A DNA stretch of 46,944 nucleotides. Origin: Akkermansia muciniphila (GTDB lineage: Bacteria > Verrucomicrobiota > Verrucomicrobiia > Limisphaerales > SIAT01). This document shows positions 37,617 through 45,648 of this stretch, piece after piece. The stretch lies in contig CAMASG010000012.1 in NCBI GenBank assembly GCA_945860945.1, positions 1 to 46,944 of the forward strand, written 5' to 3'. Position 1 is the stretch's first letter. Every line of letters begins with the position of its first letter. The position numbers and the translations under genes are program-made. The notes beneath the pieces are model-generated. The model had not been told where the DNA came from. It searched no databases and worked only from the letters and a program-made list of their open reading frames with translations.

Positions 37617-38522
37617 ATGAAAGTGGAGAGTCAGACATTGAGTGGAGGGGCCCTTGCGGAGAAGGGCTGGTTCGCCATTTTTCTCGAACTGGTGAAGATG
37701 CGTCTCACGGCGTTGGTGCTGCTGACCACGCTGGTCGGCTTCCACCTCGGTTGGCACGGCGCGATGGATTACTGGCTGTTGCTGCTGCACACACTCCTCG
37801 GCACGGCGTTGGTGGCGAGCGGCGCCTCGGCGCTCAATCAATTTCTCGAGAAGCATCACGACGCGAACATGCCGCGCACAGCGGATCGTCCTTTGCCATC
37901 GGGCCGGTTGCAGCCGGAGATCGCGCTGCTCTTCGGAGGCGTTTCGTCGGTCGCGGGACTCCTCTATCTCGCGCTCGCGGTGAACCTGCTGACGAGCGTG
38001 CTCGGCGCGGTGACGCTCGTGAGCTACGTTTTCATCTACACGCCGCTCAAACGCGTGACGACCCTGAACACGGCCATTGGCGCAATCCCCGGGGCACTGC
38101 CGCCGTTGATGGGTTGGACTGGTGCGTGCAACGAGATTTCCATCGAAGGCTGGACGCTCGTGGCAATTTTGTTCTTCTGGCAATTACCGCACTTCCTCGC
38201 CATCGCTTGGCTCTATCGTGAAGAATACGCGAAGGCCGGTTTCGCGATGCTGCCGGTGTTCGACAAGACCGGCGAACGGACCGGCTCGCAGGCGGTGAGC
38301 CACACGCTCGGACTGCTGCCGGTGTCGCTCGCGCCCTTCGCTTTCAAAATGGCGGGGCCGATCTATCTCGTCGGTGCGCTGGTGCTGGGCTTGGGCTTCC
38401 TTTGGTGCGCGTTACGCTTCTCTCGTCACCTCGACACGACACATGCGCGCCGACTTTTTTACGCCTCAATCATCTACTTGCCGGCATTACTAGGCCTGAT
38501 GGTGCTCGATAAGTTGAAATGA
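37617..38522 (+). CDS. ctaB: Protoheme IX farnesyltransferase (heme O synthase)
   Basis: Adds the farnesyl chain to heme B, the step before CtaA. A 301-residue UbiA-family protein with about nine helices. The prenyl-diphosphate-binding motif is NQFLEKHHDANMPRTADRPLPSG; YTPLKRVTTLNTAIGAIPGALPPLMGW is the second family signature. With ctaA it supplies heme A for the oxidase that follows. The start is ATG 37617, 9 bases after the ctaA stop. A promoter for the next gene lies 6 bases past its stop. Confidence 0.96.
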   Translation: MKVESQTLSGGALAEKGWFAIFLELVKMRLTALVLLTTLVGFHLGWHGAMDYWLLLLHTLLGTALVASGASALNQFLEKHHDANMPRTADRPLPSGRLQPEIALLFGGVSSVAGLLYLALAVNLLTSVLGAVTLVSYVFIYTPLKRVTTLNTAIGAIPGALPPLMGWTGACNEISIEGWTLVAILFFWQLPHFLAIAWLYREEYAKAGFAMLPVFDKTGERTGSQAVSHTLGLLPVSLAPFAFKMAGPIYLVGALVLGLGFLWCALRFSRHLDTTHARRLFYASIIYLPALLGLMVLDKLK

Positions 38523-38527
38523 ATCTG

Positions 38528-38556
38528 TTGACATCACCCTGACCTGAACATTTAAT
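38528..38556 (+). promoter_or_regulatory. Near-consensus sigma-70 promoter before ctaD
   Basis: TTGACA (38528-38533), a 17-base spacer and TTTAAT (38551-38556): a perfect -35 and a five-of-six -10. Transcription would begin around 38563, giving a leader of about 45 bases before the ATG at 38608. It gives the oxidase structural genes their own start point, separate from ctaA-ctaB. Confidence 0.75.
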
Positions 38557-38607
38557 TGCGCGCTTGCCGAGGATGGCCAGTAGCGCGCACAAGGCGAAAC
38601 GAATTTT

Positions 38608-40413
38608 ATGCACACAGCAACCCACACCGATGTCCAGCACGGAACCCATGAGCATGGGCACGAGGACATCGGTTTCTGGCGCAAATACATCTTCTCTACC
38701 GACCACAAAGTCATCGGCATCCAGTACGGCATCACATCGCTAGCGTTCCTCTTCTTGGGCTTCATGCTGATGCTGGCGATGCGCTGGCAGATTGCCAAGC
38801 CGGGCGAACCGATTCCGTTCTTCGGCCCGATTCTGGCGCAGATTTTCGGCGACGTGGCGGCGAAGGGAATCATCTCGGCCGACCTCTACAATACCTTCGG
38901 CGCGATGCACGGCACGATCATGGTGTTCTTGGCGGTGGTGCCGCTCGGCTTTGCGGCCTTCGGCAACTACGTGGTGCCGCTGCAAATCGGCGCGCCGGAC
39001 ATGGCATTCCCGCGCGTGAACATGGCGAGCTTCTGGGCGTTCTTCATCGGCTGCGTCGTGATGTTCGCCAGTTTCTTCATCCCGAGCGGCGCAGCGCAGT
39101 TCGGATGGACATCTTATTCGCCCGGCGCGACTACAACCCCGGGTGACGGACAGACCTACTGGCTTGTGGCGATGATCCTTCTCATCACCTCATCTCTGCT
39201 CGGCGCAGTGAATTTCATCGCGACCATCATCCAGCTTCGTGCACCGGGAATGACGTGGTTCCGGTTGCCGTTCTTCTGTTGGGCGCAGTTCGTCACGGCA
39301 TTCCTGCTGCTTCTCGCGTTTCCGCCGTTGGAGACCGCGGGCCTCATGCAGTTGATGGACAAAGTACTTGGCACAAGTTTCTTCCTACCGACCGGTCTCT
39401 TCGTCGGCGGCAATCCAGCGGACATCAGCGGCGGTGGTAGTCCTCTGCTCTGGCAGCATTTGTTCTGGTTCCTCGGTCACCCTGAAGTTTATGTGCTCAT
39501 CCTGCCAGCCATCGGCATGGTGACGGAGATTCTTGCCAACAGCACGCGCAAGCCGATTTGGGGTTACAAATCCATGGTGTACGCGGTGCTGGTACTCGGG
39601 TTCATCTCGTTCATCGTCTGGGCGCACCACATGTATCTGACGGGCATGGGCACGAAGATTTCGACGTTCTTCCAAGCGACCACGATGATCATTTCGATTC
39701 CGTCGGTGGTTCTGCTCACGTGTTTGTTCATGTCGCTCTGGGGCGGTTCGCTGCGTTTCCACACGCATACGTTGTTCGCGCTGGCGTTCCTGCCGATGTT
39801 CGGCATCGGCGGTCTCACGGGCCTTCCGCTCGGTTTCAATTTCAGCGACATCCTCCTGCACGACTCCTACTACGTGATTGCGCACTTCCACTACGTGGTG
39901 GCGCCGGGAACGATCTTCGGCCTCTTCGCCGGCGTGTATTATTGGTATCCGAAGATGACAGGGCGAAAGATGAACGAGACGCTCGGGAGGATCCACTTCT
40001 GGCTCTCACTCGTTTTCATGAACCTCGTTTTCATGCCAATGTTCGCGCAGGGCATGGCGGGCATGAGCCGGCGCATGTCGGACGGCGGCGCGACCTATGC
40101 CGAGAGTGATGGCATTCTCGGGCTTTCCGCCGCGACGATTCAGAGTAACACGGCAATCTCACACGCAGCCTTCGCGCTGGCGCTGGCGCAGATTCCGTTC
40201 ATCATCAATTTCTTCTGGTCCATCAAGAAGGGCGAGAAAATTACCTCGGATAATCCGTGGGAATCCACCACGTTGGAATGGCAGACGCCCACGCCGCCGC
40301 CGCACGGCAACTTTGAGAAGCCGATTGAGGTTTTCCGCGGTCCTTACGAGTACAGCGTGCCGGGACACCCGGGCGACTTCGTGCCGCAGAACGAACCGCA
40401 CAAAAAGAACTAA
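38608..40413 (+). CDS. ctaD: Cytochrome c oxidase subunit I
   Basis: Catalytic core of an aa3-type heme-copper oxidase, 601 residues with twelve helices. Heme and copper ligands are in place: NTFGAMHGTIMVF (low-spin heme His), HPEVYVLILP (CuB His and the cross-linked Tyr), VWAHHMYLTGM (CuB His pair) and HDSYYVIAHFHYV (heme a3 and a His). D-channel entry residues are visible in PDMAFPRVN. The N-terminal 20 residues are His-rich (HTATHTDVQHGTHEHGHED), with a possible metal-binding role. It follows a strong promoter and leads the oxidase operon in the order I, III, IV, two small proteins, II. Confidence 0.97.
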   Translation: MHTATHTDVQHGTHEHGHEDIGFWRKYIFSTDHKVIGIQYGITSLAFLFLGFMLMLAMRWQIAKPGEPIPFFGPILAQIFGDVAAKGIISADLYNTFGAMHGTIMVFLAVVPLGFAAFGNYVVPLQIGAPDMAFPRVNMASFWAFFIGCVVMFASFFIPSGAAQFGWTSYSPGATTTPGDGQTYWLVAMILLITSSLLGAVNFIATIIQLRAPGMTWFRLPFFCWAQFVTAFLLLLAFPPLETAGLMQLMDKVLGTSFFLPTGLFVGGNPADISGGGSPLLWQHLFWFLGHPEVYVLILPAIGMVTEILANSTRKPIWGYKSMVYAVLVLGFISFIVWAHHMYLTGMGTKISTFFQATTMIISIPSVVLLTCLFMSLWGGSLRFHTHTLFALAFLPMFGIGGLTGLPLGFNFSDILLHDSYYVIAHFHYVVAPGTIFGLFAGVYYWYPKMTGRKMNETLGRIHFWLSLVFMNLVFMPMFAQGMAGMSRRMSDGGATYAESDGILGLSAATIQSNTAISHAAFALALAQIPFIINFFWSIKKGEKITSDNPWESTTLEWQTPTPPPHGNFEKPIEVFRGPYEYSVPGHPGDFVPQNEPHKKN

Positions 40414-40424
40414 ATTTCGCGAGT

Positions 40425-41297
40425 ATGGACATTCCGTTCACAACAAAAGCTCGGCCGGATACCGGCCTCTACAACGCCAAACTTGGCATCTGGCTCTTCC
40501 TCGCCTCCGAGGTGATGCTCTTCGGCGCGTTCTTCTCTGCCTACATTCTCCTGCGCGTTGGTGCCGATCCGGGCGCGTGGGCGCACGGTTTGATGAACGT
40601 GCCCATCGGCACTTTCAACACCTTCGTCCTCATCCTTTCCAGTGTGACGGTGGTGATGGCGTGGGCCGCGTTGAAGGCTCACAACTACTCTCTCTACCGG
40701 AACTGCATGGTCATCACCATCGCGTGTGCCTTGGGCTTCTTGGTGGTGAAATCATTCGAGTACGCAGAGAAGTTCCGCCACTACGAAGTCTGGATGAAGG
40801 ACGGCACGCGGATGACCGGCCACATCGATTACCAGGATGGCGCCGTGAAAAAGCACGCGTACCTCTGGAACACGAAGACGCTCTCCAAAAAGAAGATCGA
40901 ATCCATCGCATTCACGCCGGATGCCCCGAACGAATGGATGCCGGGCCAATATTACCCGCCGATGACGAAAGAGCAGTTGGAGCACGTGAAGAAGCACGAT
41001 GGCAAAGGGGATCATCACCACGAGGCCATCACGATCAAGTCCGCAGACATTCAGCGCCTCTCTGCCTTCGTGCCGGCGCACAGCACCTTCTTCGCGATTT
41101 ATTTCACGATGACCGCGCTGCACGGTTTGCACGTGCTTGGCGGCGCCATTGTGCTCAGCTATTTCCTCTTCCGCGGTCGTAAGATGTGGCAGGCCGATCC
41201 CGATCACCTCACCAACCGCGTCGAGGTCGGCGGCCTGTTCTGGCACTTCGTTGACTTGGTTTGGATCTTTCTGTTCCCGATCATGTACATTCTCTGA
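40425..41297 (+). CDS. ctaE: Cytochrome c oxidase subunit III with insertion
   Basis: A 290-residue subunit with five transmembrane helices, as in caa3 oxidases (usual length about 200). Helix 1 is LGIWLFLASEVMLFGAFFSAY; the last helices include YFTMTALHGLHVLGG and FWHFVDLVWIFLFPIMYIL. About 90 extra residues lie between helix 3 and helix 4 (roughly 114-215), rich in charged residues and ending with HHHEAITIKSADIQR. The insert begins right after the conserved VKSFEYAEKF. It starts 11 bases after the ctaD stop. Confidence 0.94.
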   Translation: MDIPFTTKARPDTGLYNAKLGIWLFLASEVMLFGAFFSAYILLRVGADPGAWAHGLMNVPIGTFNTFVLILSSVTVVMAWAALKAHNYSLYRNCMVITIACALGFLVVKSFEYAEKFRHYEVWMKDGTRMTGHIDYQDGAVKKHAYLWNTKTLSKKKIESIAFTPDAPNEWMPGQYYPPMTKEQLEHVKKHDGKGDHHHEAITIKSADIQRLSAFVPAHSTFFAIYFTMTALHGLHVLGGAIVLSYFLFRGRKMWQADPDHLTNRVEVGGLFWHFVDLVWIFLFPIMYIL

Positions 41298-41304
41298 GGA
41301 ACCT

Positions 41305-41661
41305 ATGAGCGACCACACGCACGACATTTCCAAGCACAGGAAGATCTACATCACGGTGGGGGTGATCCTGCTGATCGGCACCCTCTGCACTTTTGCGTTG
41401 GATCACTTTGACTCCATCAACTTGAAGAAGAAAGTGGGCATGCTGGTGGCCACGCTTGCTGCGCTGGCGATCGCAACCGTCAAAGGCGGTTTCGTCGCTG
41501 GGGTGTTCATGCACTTGAGCAACGAGAAGAAATGGGTTTACTGGGTAATGGGTATCACTATTTTTTGCGTTCTCGGTTTGATGGGTCTGACCCTTTGGGG
41601 GATGAACGACATTCCCGGGCAGGGGCACCAATTCGATCTTAAAACCGGCCTGCCAAAGTGA
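41305..41661 (+). CDS. ctaF: Cytochrome c oxidase subunit IV (caa3 type)
   Basis: 118 residues with three helices: KIYITVGVILLIGTLCTFAL, KVGMLVATLAALAIATVKGGFVAGVFMHLS and WVMGITIFCVLGLMGLTLWGM. The KGGFVAGVFMHL segment is the hallmark of the prokaryotic subunit IV group. It stabilises the core complex. The N-terminus is His-rich (SDHTHDISKH). Starts at ATG 41305, 7 bases after the subunit III stop. Confidence 0.9.
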   Translation: MSDHTHDISKHRKIYITVGVILLIGTLCTFALDHFDSINLKKKVGMLVATLAALAIATVKGGFVAGVFMHLSNEKKWVYWVMGITIFCVLGLMGLTLWGMNDIPGQGHQFDLKTGLPK

Positions 41662-41662
41662 T

Positions 41663-41869
41663 ATGTCGCTGAAGGCATTCCATATCATCTTCGTGACTGT
41701 CTCGGTGCTGCTCAGCTTCGGGATGGCTGCTTGGGGATTGCACCGCTTCCTCACGCAGGGGAAGACGAGCGATCTGCTATTTGGAATCGTCGGCATTGTT
41801 GCGGCTGTGGCGTTGCTTGTTTACGGCCGTTACTTTCTGAAGAAACTGAAAAACATCAGCTACCTGTGA
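41663..41869 (+). CDS. Small two-helix membrane protein in the oxidase operon
   Basis: 68 residues and two hydrophobic helices (FHIIFVTVSVLLSFGMAAWGL and LLFGIVGIVAAVALLVYGRYF) with a basic C-terminus (KKLKNISYL). It begins one base after the subunit IV stop and its TGA overlaps the next start (GTGA), so it is clearly part of the operon. I do not recognise a named family. A small accessory subunit or assembly factor is a fair guess. Confidence 0.8.
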   Translation: MSLKAFHIIFVTVSVLLSFGMAAWGLHRFLTQGKTSDLLFGIVGIVAAVALLVYGRYFLKKLKNISYL

Positions 41870-42129
41870 ACCGGTTCTTGACCATCCTGATTGCGGCAGT
41901 GTTCAGTGCGATTTTCGCGCCGAGTGCGTCCGCCTGCGCGGCCTGCTTCGGCAAGAGCGACTCGCGGTTGGCCAGTGGGATGAACGCCGGCATTTTCACT
42001 CTGCTTTTGGTCGTCGTGATGGTCCTCGGCGGCGTGGCCGCGTTCTTCATTTACTTGGCTCGTCGGGCAAACCAAATGGCCGCAGCCAACGTCTCACAAC
42101 CCCCTTCGGAAACCCTCGAATCGAACTGA
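41866..42129 (+). CDS. Small CxxC membrane protein upstream of subunit II
   Basis: 87 residues from GTG 41866, overlapping the previous stop. An N-terminal signal-like helix (LTILIAAVFSAIFAPSASA) is followed by CAACFGKSDSRLASGMNAGIF and a second helix (LLLVVVMVLGGVAAFFIYLA). I recall similar CxxCFG-SD...GMN proteins beside oxidase genes in other phyla, but have no named family. The CxxC pair at the outer face suggests copper or thiol chemistry during oxidase assembly. Four bases separate it from subunit II. The upstream open frame in the same phase overlaps the 68-aa gene and is not used. Confidence 0.8.
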   Translation: MNRFLTILIAAVFSAIFAPSASACAACFGKSDSRLASGMNAGIFTLLLVVVMVLGGVAAFFIYLARRANQMAAANVSQPPSETLESN

Positions 42130-42133
42130 TTAA

Positions 42134-42925
42134 ATGGAACTTTTTGACAAGATCAAGACACTGATGAGCTTCCCGCCGCTCGCTTCCGAGCACGGCAAGC
42201 AGATGGATGATTTTATCATCTATATCCATCTACTGATGGGCGTGCTGTTCGTCGGTTGGTTCGCATATTTCCTCTACGCGATTTTCCGCTTCCGTAAATC
42301 CAACAATCCGAAAGCCAGCTACACGGGTGTTCAGGGCCACTTTTCCACCTACGCCGAGGTCGCCGTTGCGATCGCCGAAGTCATTCTGCTCGTCGGCTTG
42401 GCGATTCCGCTTTGGGCCAAAGTGGTAGATGCGGAAAAGTTCCCGTCCGAAAAAGACAAGCCGCTCGTCATCAGAGTCACCGCCCAGCAGTTTGCTTGGA
42501 ACTTCCGTTACCCCGGCAAGGACGGCGCGTTTGGAAAGCAGGACATGAAGTTCTTCGCGCCGGACAACCGCTTCGCCATCGACAAAAATGATCCGAATTC
42601 GAAGGACGATATTGAGGCGCCGACCAACCTGATGGTTGTGCCGGTGAACCGCGATGTCATTGTTCACCTCAGCGCCTTGGATGTCATTCACTGCTTCAAA
42701 GTCGTCCCGCTGCGCGTCACGCAAGACGTCATTCCCGGATTGATGATCCCCAGCCATTTCAAAGCGACGAAAGAGGGCAAGTACATGATTACCTGCGCGC
42801 AGCTTTGCGGTAACGGCCACGCTACGATGCGCGGCAACCTCTACGTTCTTTCCAAAGCCGATTACGAGAAGTGGGAAGCGGACATCACGGCGAAAGCCAA
42901 AGGTACCGCCACGAGCTTCGAGTAA
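42134..42925 (+). CDS. ctaC: Cytochrome c oxidase subunit II
   Basis: 263 residues: two N-terminal helices and a periplasmic CuA domain. The CuA ligands are His in LDVIHCFKVV and CAQLCGNGHATMRG (two Cys, His, Met), complete apart from Gln in place of the usual bridging Glu. Aromatic electron-entry residues occur in VTAQQFAWNFRYPG. There is no fused cytochrome c domain, so electrons must arrive from a separate carrier. There is no signal peptide of the lipoprotein type. Unusually, it is placed last among the structural subunits. Confidence 0.95.
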   Translation: MELFDKIKTLMSFPPLASEHGKQMDDFIIYIHLLMGVLFVGWFAYFLYAIFRFRKSNNPKASYTGVQGHFSTYAEVAVAIAEVILLVGLAIPLWAKVVDAEKFPSEKDKPLVIRVTAQQFAWNFRYPGKDGAFGKQDMKFFAPDNRFAIDKNDPNSKDDIEAPTNLMVVPVNRDVIVHLSALDVIHCFKVVPLRVTQDVIPGLMIPSHFKATKEGKYMITCAQLCGNGHATMRGNLYVLSKADYEKWEADITAKAKGTATSFE

Positions 42926-42965
42926 TCTGCTACAGGGCGGGCGAACCGTTCTGCACACGAGATCG

Positions 42966-43592
42966 ATGAACGCCGCCACCACCATCCTCGAAAAAGTGGT
43001 TTGGTCTCTTCTCGTGATTGTCATCGTTGGCATTGTACTCGCCTTCGCGTGGTCGAAATCCCGCCCATCGTCTCTGCCGCTGCCAATCTACAGCCAGCTT
43101 GACGATTTCAGCCTCACGAACCAAACCGGTCGCGCCGTTTCGCTTTCTGATTTCCGCGGGCGCATCTGGGTCGCCGACATCGTCTTCACCCGTTGTGCCG
43201 GTCCGTGCCCTGTAATGACGGGACAGATGGCCGCTTTGCAAAGTGCGCTGCCGGCCTCGGTTCACTGCGTCACGCTCACCACCGATCCGGAATTCGACAC
43301 GCCGATTGTGCTCAAGTCATACGGCGAACAGTTCAAAGCCGACTTCGCCCGCTGGCAATTCCTCACCGGTAGCAAACGCGAGATTGGAAAGTTGGCGATT
43401 GATGGATTGAAGCTGACCGCGCTCGATGTGCCGGCGGAGAAGCGCGCCAACGATGTCGATTTATTCGTCCACAGCACCATCTTCGTCCTGGTGGACAAGC
43501 AAACTCGCGTGCGTGGGACCTTCGAAAGCGACGAGCCTGATTTCCAAAAGAAGCTTCTTGCCGCCATCCGCCAACTTGAACGGGAGAAATGA
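42966..43592 (+). CDS. SCO1/SenC-type copper chaperone
   Basis: A 208-residue thioredoxin-fold protein anchored by an N-terminal helix (VVWSLLVIVIVGIVLAFAW). The copper-binding cysteines are in FTRCAGPCPVMT and the third ligand, His, is in LFVHSTIFVLVD. Sco proteins deliver copper to, or reduce, the CuA site of subunit II, which is encoded just upstream (40 bases). The TTDPEFDTPIVLKSYGEQF stretch is typical. Assignment is strong. Confidence 0.94.
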   Translation: MNAATTILEKVVWSLLVIVIVGIVLAFAWSKSRPSSLPLPIYSQLDDFSLTNQTGRAVSLSDFRGRIWVADIVFTRCAGPCPVMTGQMAALQSALPASVHCVTLTTDPEFDTPIVLKSYGEQFKADFARWQFLTGSKREIGKLAIDGLKLTALDVPAEKRANDVDLFVHSTIFVLVDKQTRVRGTFESDEPDFQKKLLAAIRQLEREK

Positions 43593-43593
43593 T

Positions 43594-44019
43594 ATGACCG
43601 TCAGCGATCTACCAGCCATCAACGCCAGTCTGAACGCCCTCAGCACGCTCTTTCTCACCGCTGGGTTCATCTTCATCAAACGCGGTCAGATCAATGCGCA
43701 CCGCAACTGTATGATCGCCGCGCTCGGCACGTCGGCGATTTTTCTCGGCTGCTATCTCTATTATCACTTCACGGTGGGGGGGACGAAGTTCGTGAATCCG
43801 GCTTGGTTCCGTCCCATCTACTTCACGATTCTCATCAGCCACGTGATTCTCGCCGTGGTCATCCTCCCGCTGATTGCGATGACCTTCACTCGCGCGCTGA
43901 AGCAGCGCTACGAACTGCACAAGAAAATCGCTCGCTGGACGTGGCCGCTCTGGATGTATGTCTCCGTGACCGGCGTGTTGATCTACTTCCTGCTCTACCA
44001 AATCTTCCCGCAGAAGTAG
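43594..44019 (+). CDS. DUF420 membrane protein, possible oxidase assembly factor
   Basis: 141 residues with four helices: LNALSTLFLTAGFIFIKRG, MIAALGTSAIFLGCYLYYH, IYFTILISHVILAVVILPL and WPLWMYVSVTGVLIYFLLY. The IKRGQINAHRNCMIAA segment and the LHKKIARWTWPLWMYVSVTG end are DUF420 hallmarks. The Gram-positive relative CtaM is needed for aa3-type quinol oxidase function, so a similar role in oxidase maturation is likely but not shown. The start lies one base past the Sco stop; this is the last gene of the cluster. Confidence 0.9.
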   Translation: MTVSDLPAINASLNALSTLFLTAGFIFIKRGQINAHRNCMIAALGTSAIFLGCYLYYHFTVGGTKFVNPAWFRPIYFTILISHVILAVVILPLIAMTFTRALKQRYELHKKIARWTWPLWMYVSVTGVLIYFLLYQIFPQK

Positions 44020-44058
44020 GCCGAAATACCGCGCGAAATCACGCCCGTCATTACAAAG

Positions 44059-44092
44059 AAACCTTCGCTGAGAGGCGGAGGGTTTTGTTTTT
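44059..44092 (+). terminator. Terminator at the end of the oxidase cluster
   Basis: AAACCTTCGC pairs with GCGGAGGGTTT (one bulged base, one G-U pair) followed by TTTTGTTTTT. It ends the plus-strand oxidase operon and lies at the end of the minus-strand YqeY-like gene, so it may serve both strands. Confidence 0.75.
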
Positions 44093-44537
44093 AAGGAAGC
44101 AGTTTTCCAACGAGGCTGCTGATGCTTTTTCCGTCCGCGCGACCAGCGGCCTTGGTTTGAACAGCTTTGATGACTCCGCCCATATCCTTTTTGGATGTGG
44201 CACCCAATTCAGTAATGGTCGCATTCACCAGCGCTTCGAGTTCTTCAGGCGCGAGCGGTTTCGGCAAGAAACCTTCCAGCACGGCTCGCTCGAATTTTTC
44301 CTTCGCCGAGGATTCAGTCCTGCCTGCCAGGTCGTATTGTTCGATGGCGTCCTGCCGCTTTTTAACTTCCTTCTGCACGAGTGAAACAAAGTCGGCATCA
44401 GACAGCGACTCGGCCTTCTTCTCGATAAGCAGATAGCCGATCGCGGACTTCAGCAGACGCAAAGCGCCGACGCGCTCGGCGTCTTTGGCCAGCATTGCGG
44501 TCTTGAGTTCGGCGTTCAGACGGATTTGGAGACTCAT
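44091..44537 (-). CDS. GatB/YqeY domain protein
   Basis: 148 residues of the YqeY family, related to the tail domain of the amidotransferase subunit GatB. Typical features: LNAELKTAMLAKDAERVGALRLLKSAIGYL, VSLVQKEVKKRQDAIEQYD, AVLEGFLPKPL and KKDMGGVIKAVQTKAAGRADGKSISSLV. It is thought to help tRNA-dependent amidation or to bind tRNA, but a definite role is not established. The ATG is at 44537; the longer open frame ahead of it overlaps the DHPS-like gene. It lies 52 bases after that gene's stop. Confidence 0.92.
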   Translation of the reverse strand: MSLQIRLNAELKTAMLAKDAERVGALRLLKSAIGYLLIEKKAESLSDADFVSLVQKEVKKRQDAIEQYDLAGRTESSAKEKFERAVLEGFLPKPLAPEELEALVNATITELGATSKKDMGGVIKAVQTKAAGRADGKSISSLVGKLLP

Positions 44538-44589
44538 AATAATTGGACTATGTGGTTGAGCAGAAGCCGCGTCAACGACCGCTCTCACA

Positions 44590-45477
44590 TCAAAAGGTTC
44601 GGAGCGTATCGAGCACAGCTTTAATGCGCGGGACTTCGTGCGTGCGGAAAAAATCCGTTCGACCGAGCGCCGCAAGCACAGCGAAGAACGGTTCAGCGCA
44701 CCGCACCTCGTCCCCGAAGAACTCAAAGGCGTGCGGCAGCGCGTGACAAACGGGGAAGCCAAGTGTGCGCAGGCGAAACGTGTTCAGGAAGACATTCATC
44801 TGATGGCGCACGCGCACCGCGCTGTCTTGAAGATTGCGGTAATAGAATCCGAGTCCGGGATCGATGATGATTTTTGAAACGCCGAGCTTGGTGGCCAACT
44901 CAATCTGCCGTGCGAAGTAGTCGTGCATTATCGCCGTCGGGTCGGCAGCGAAATCAAAATCGCCCACTGCACGCACATGCGCGCCTTGCACATAGCAGAT
45001 GATGACGGCGGCGTCATGCGCAGCGGCGAGTCGATACAACTCCTCGGCGTGCCCTGTGCCCGTGAGATTCAGCACATTCGCGCCAACCTCGAAACAGGCG
45101 CGCGCCACGGCCGGCTCGTAGGTTTCGACCGAGACCAACACGTTGGCGGCTCGCAGTTCTTTCACCACCGGCAGGAGGAGGCTGTTCTGCAGCGCATCGT
45201 CTGCGCGCGCCGCGTGAGCGAGTGTGGATTCCGCGCCGATGTCCACGAGGTCGGCTCCTTGTGCGGCGAGCACGCGGCCGCGTTGAATTGCCGCTTCGGC
45301 CGAGAGACAGACGCTTTCGCGATACCACGAGTCGGCCGAGAGATTGATGACGCCCATCACCGCCGGGCGCGAATTGAAATCGAACTGGCGGCCGCCGATG
45401 GCGAATTCTTTTACGCGGGCATTGGCAGCGGGACGATTTTTCTCCAGCAGTTCTGCGAGGTATTTGAGAGTGAGCAT
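44590..45477 (-). CDS. Divergent dihydropteroate-synthase-like protein
   Basis: 295 residues with the pterin-binding TIM-barrel pattern: VMGVINLSADSW, AAQGADLVDIGAEST, VLVSVETYEPAVARAC and IIIDPGLGFYYRN are the counterparts of DHPS motifs, and FFRTHEVPRIKAVLD matches the barrel's last strand. However, the DSFSDGG loop reads DSWYRES, GGESTRPG reads GAESTLAH and the SRKS lysine region reads CHALPHAFEF, so residues that hold p-aminobenzoate and pterin pyrophosphate are changed. It may still act in folate synthesis or use a related pterin. About 36 extra residues precede the barrel. It starts 7 bases after tRNA-Arg. Confidence 0.8.
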   Translation of the reverse strand: MLTLKYLAELLEKNRPAANARVKEFAIGGRQFDFNSRPAVMGVINLSADSWYRESVCLSAEAAIQRGRVLAAQGADLVDIGAESTLAHAARADDALQNSLLLPVVKELRAANVLVSVETYEPAVARACFEVGANVLNLTGTGHAEELYRLAAAHDAAVIICYVQGAHVRAVGDFDFAADPTAIMHDYFARQIELATKLGVSKIIIDPGLGFYYRNLQDSAVRVRHQMNVFLNTFRLRTLGFPVCHALPHAFEFFGDEVRCAEPFFAVLAALGRTDFFRTHEVPRIKAVLDTLRTF

Positions 45478-45484
45478 TTCAAAA

Positions 45485-45561
45485 TGGTGCGCCTGGCGCG
45501 AGTCGAACGCGCGACCATCAGCTTAGAAGGCTGATGCTCTATCCAGCTGAGCTACAGGCGC
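45485..45561 (-). tRNA. tRNA-Arg (anticodon TCT)
   Basis: A 77-nt cloverleaf read on the minus strand. The acceptor stem is GCGCCTG/CAGGCGC, the D-arm GCTCAGCTGGATAGAGC, the anticodon stem-loop CATCAGCCTTCTAAGCTGATG with anticodon TCT, and the T-arm CGCGCGTTCGACTCGCG. The 3' CCA is encoded. TCT reads AGA and AGG arginine codons. Confidence 0.96.
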
Positions 45562-45571
45562 AACGTGAGAG

Positions 45572-45600
45572 ACGATAGGAAATAAAAGTGGGAGGCGCAA
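45572..45600 (-). promoter_or_regulatory. Likely promoter of tRNA-Arg
   Basis: On the minus strand TTGCGC (45600-45595), a 17-base spacer and TATCGT (45577-45572) match the sigma-70 pattern at four of six positions each. It would start transcription a few bases before the tRNA, and could also serve the DHPS-like and YqeY genes. Confidence 0.5.
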
Positions 45601-45648
45601 GCCGACGGAACGCGAGAATGAAACTGCGTGGGGCAGCGGAGATTCCGA

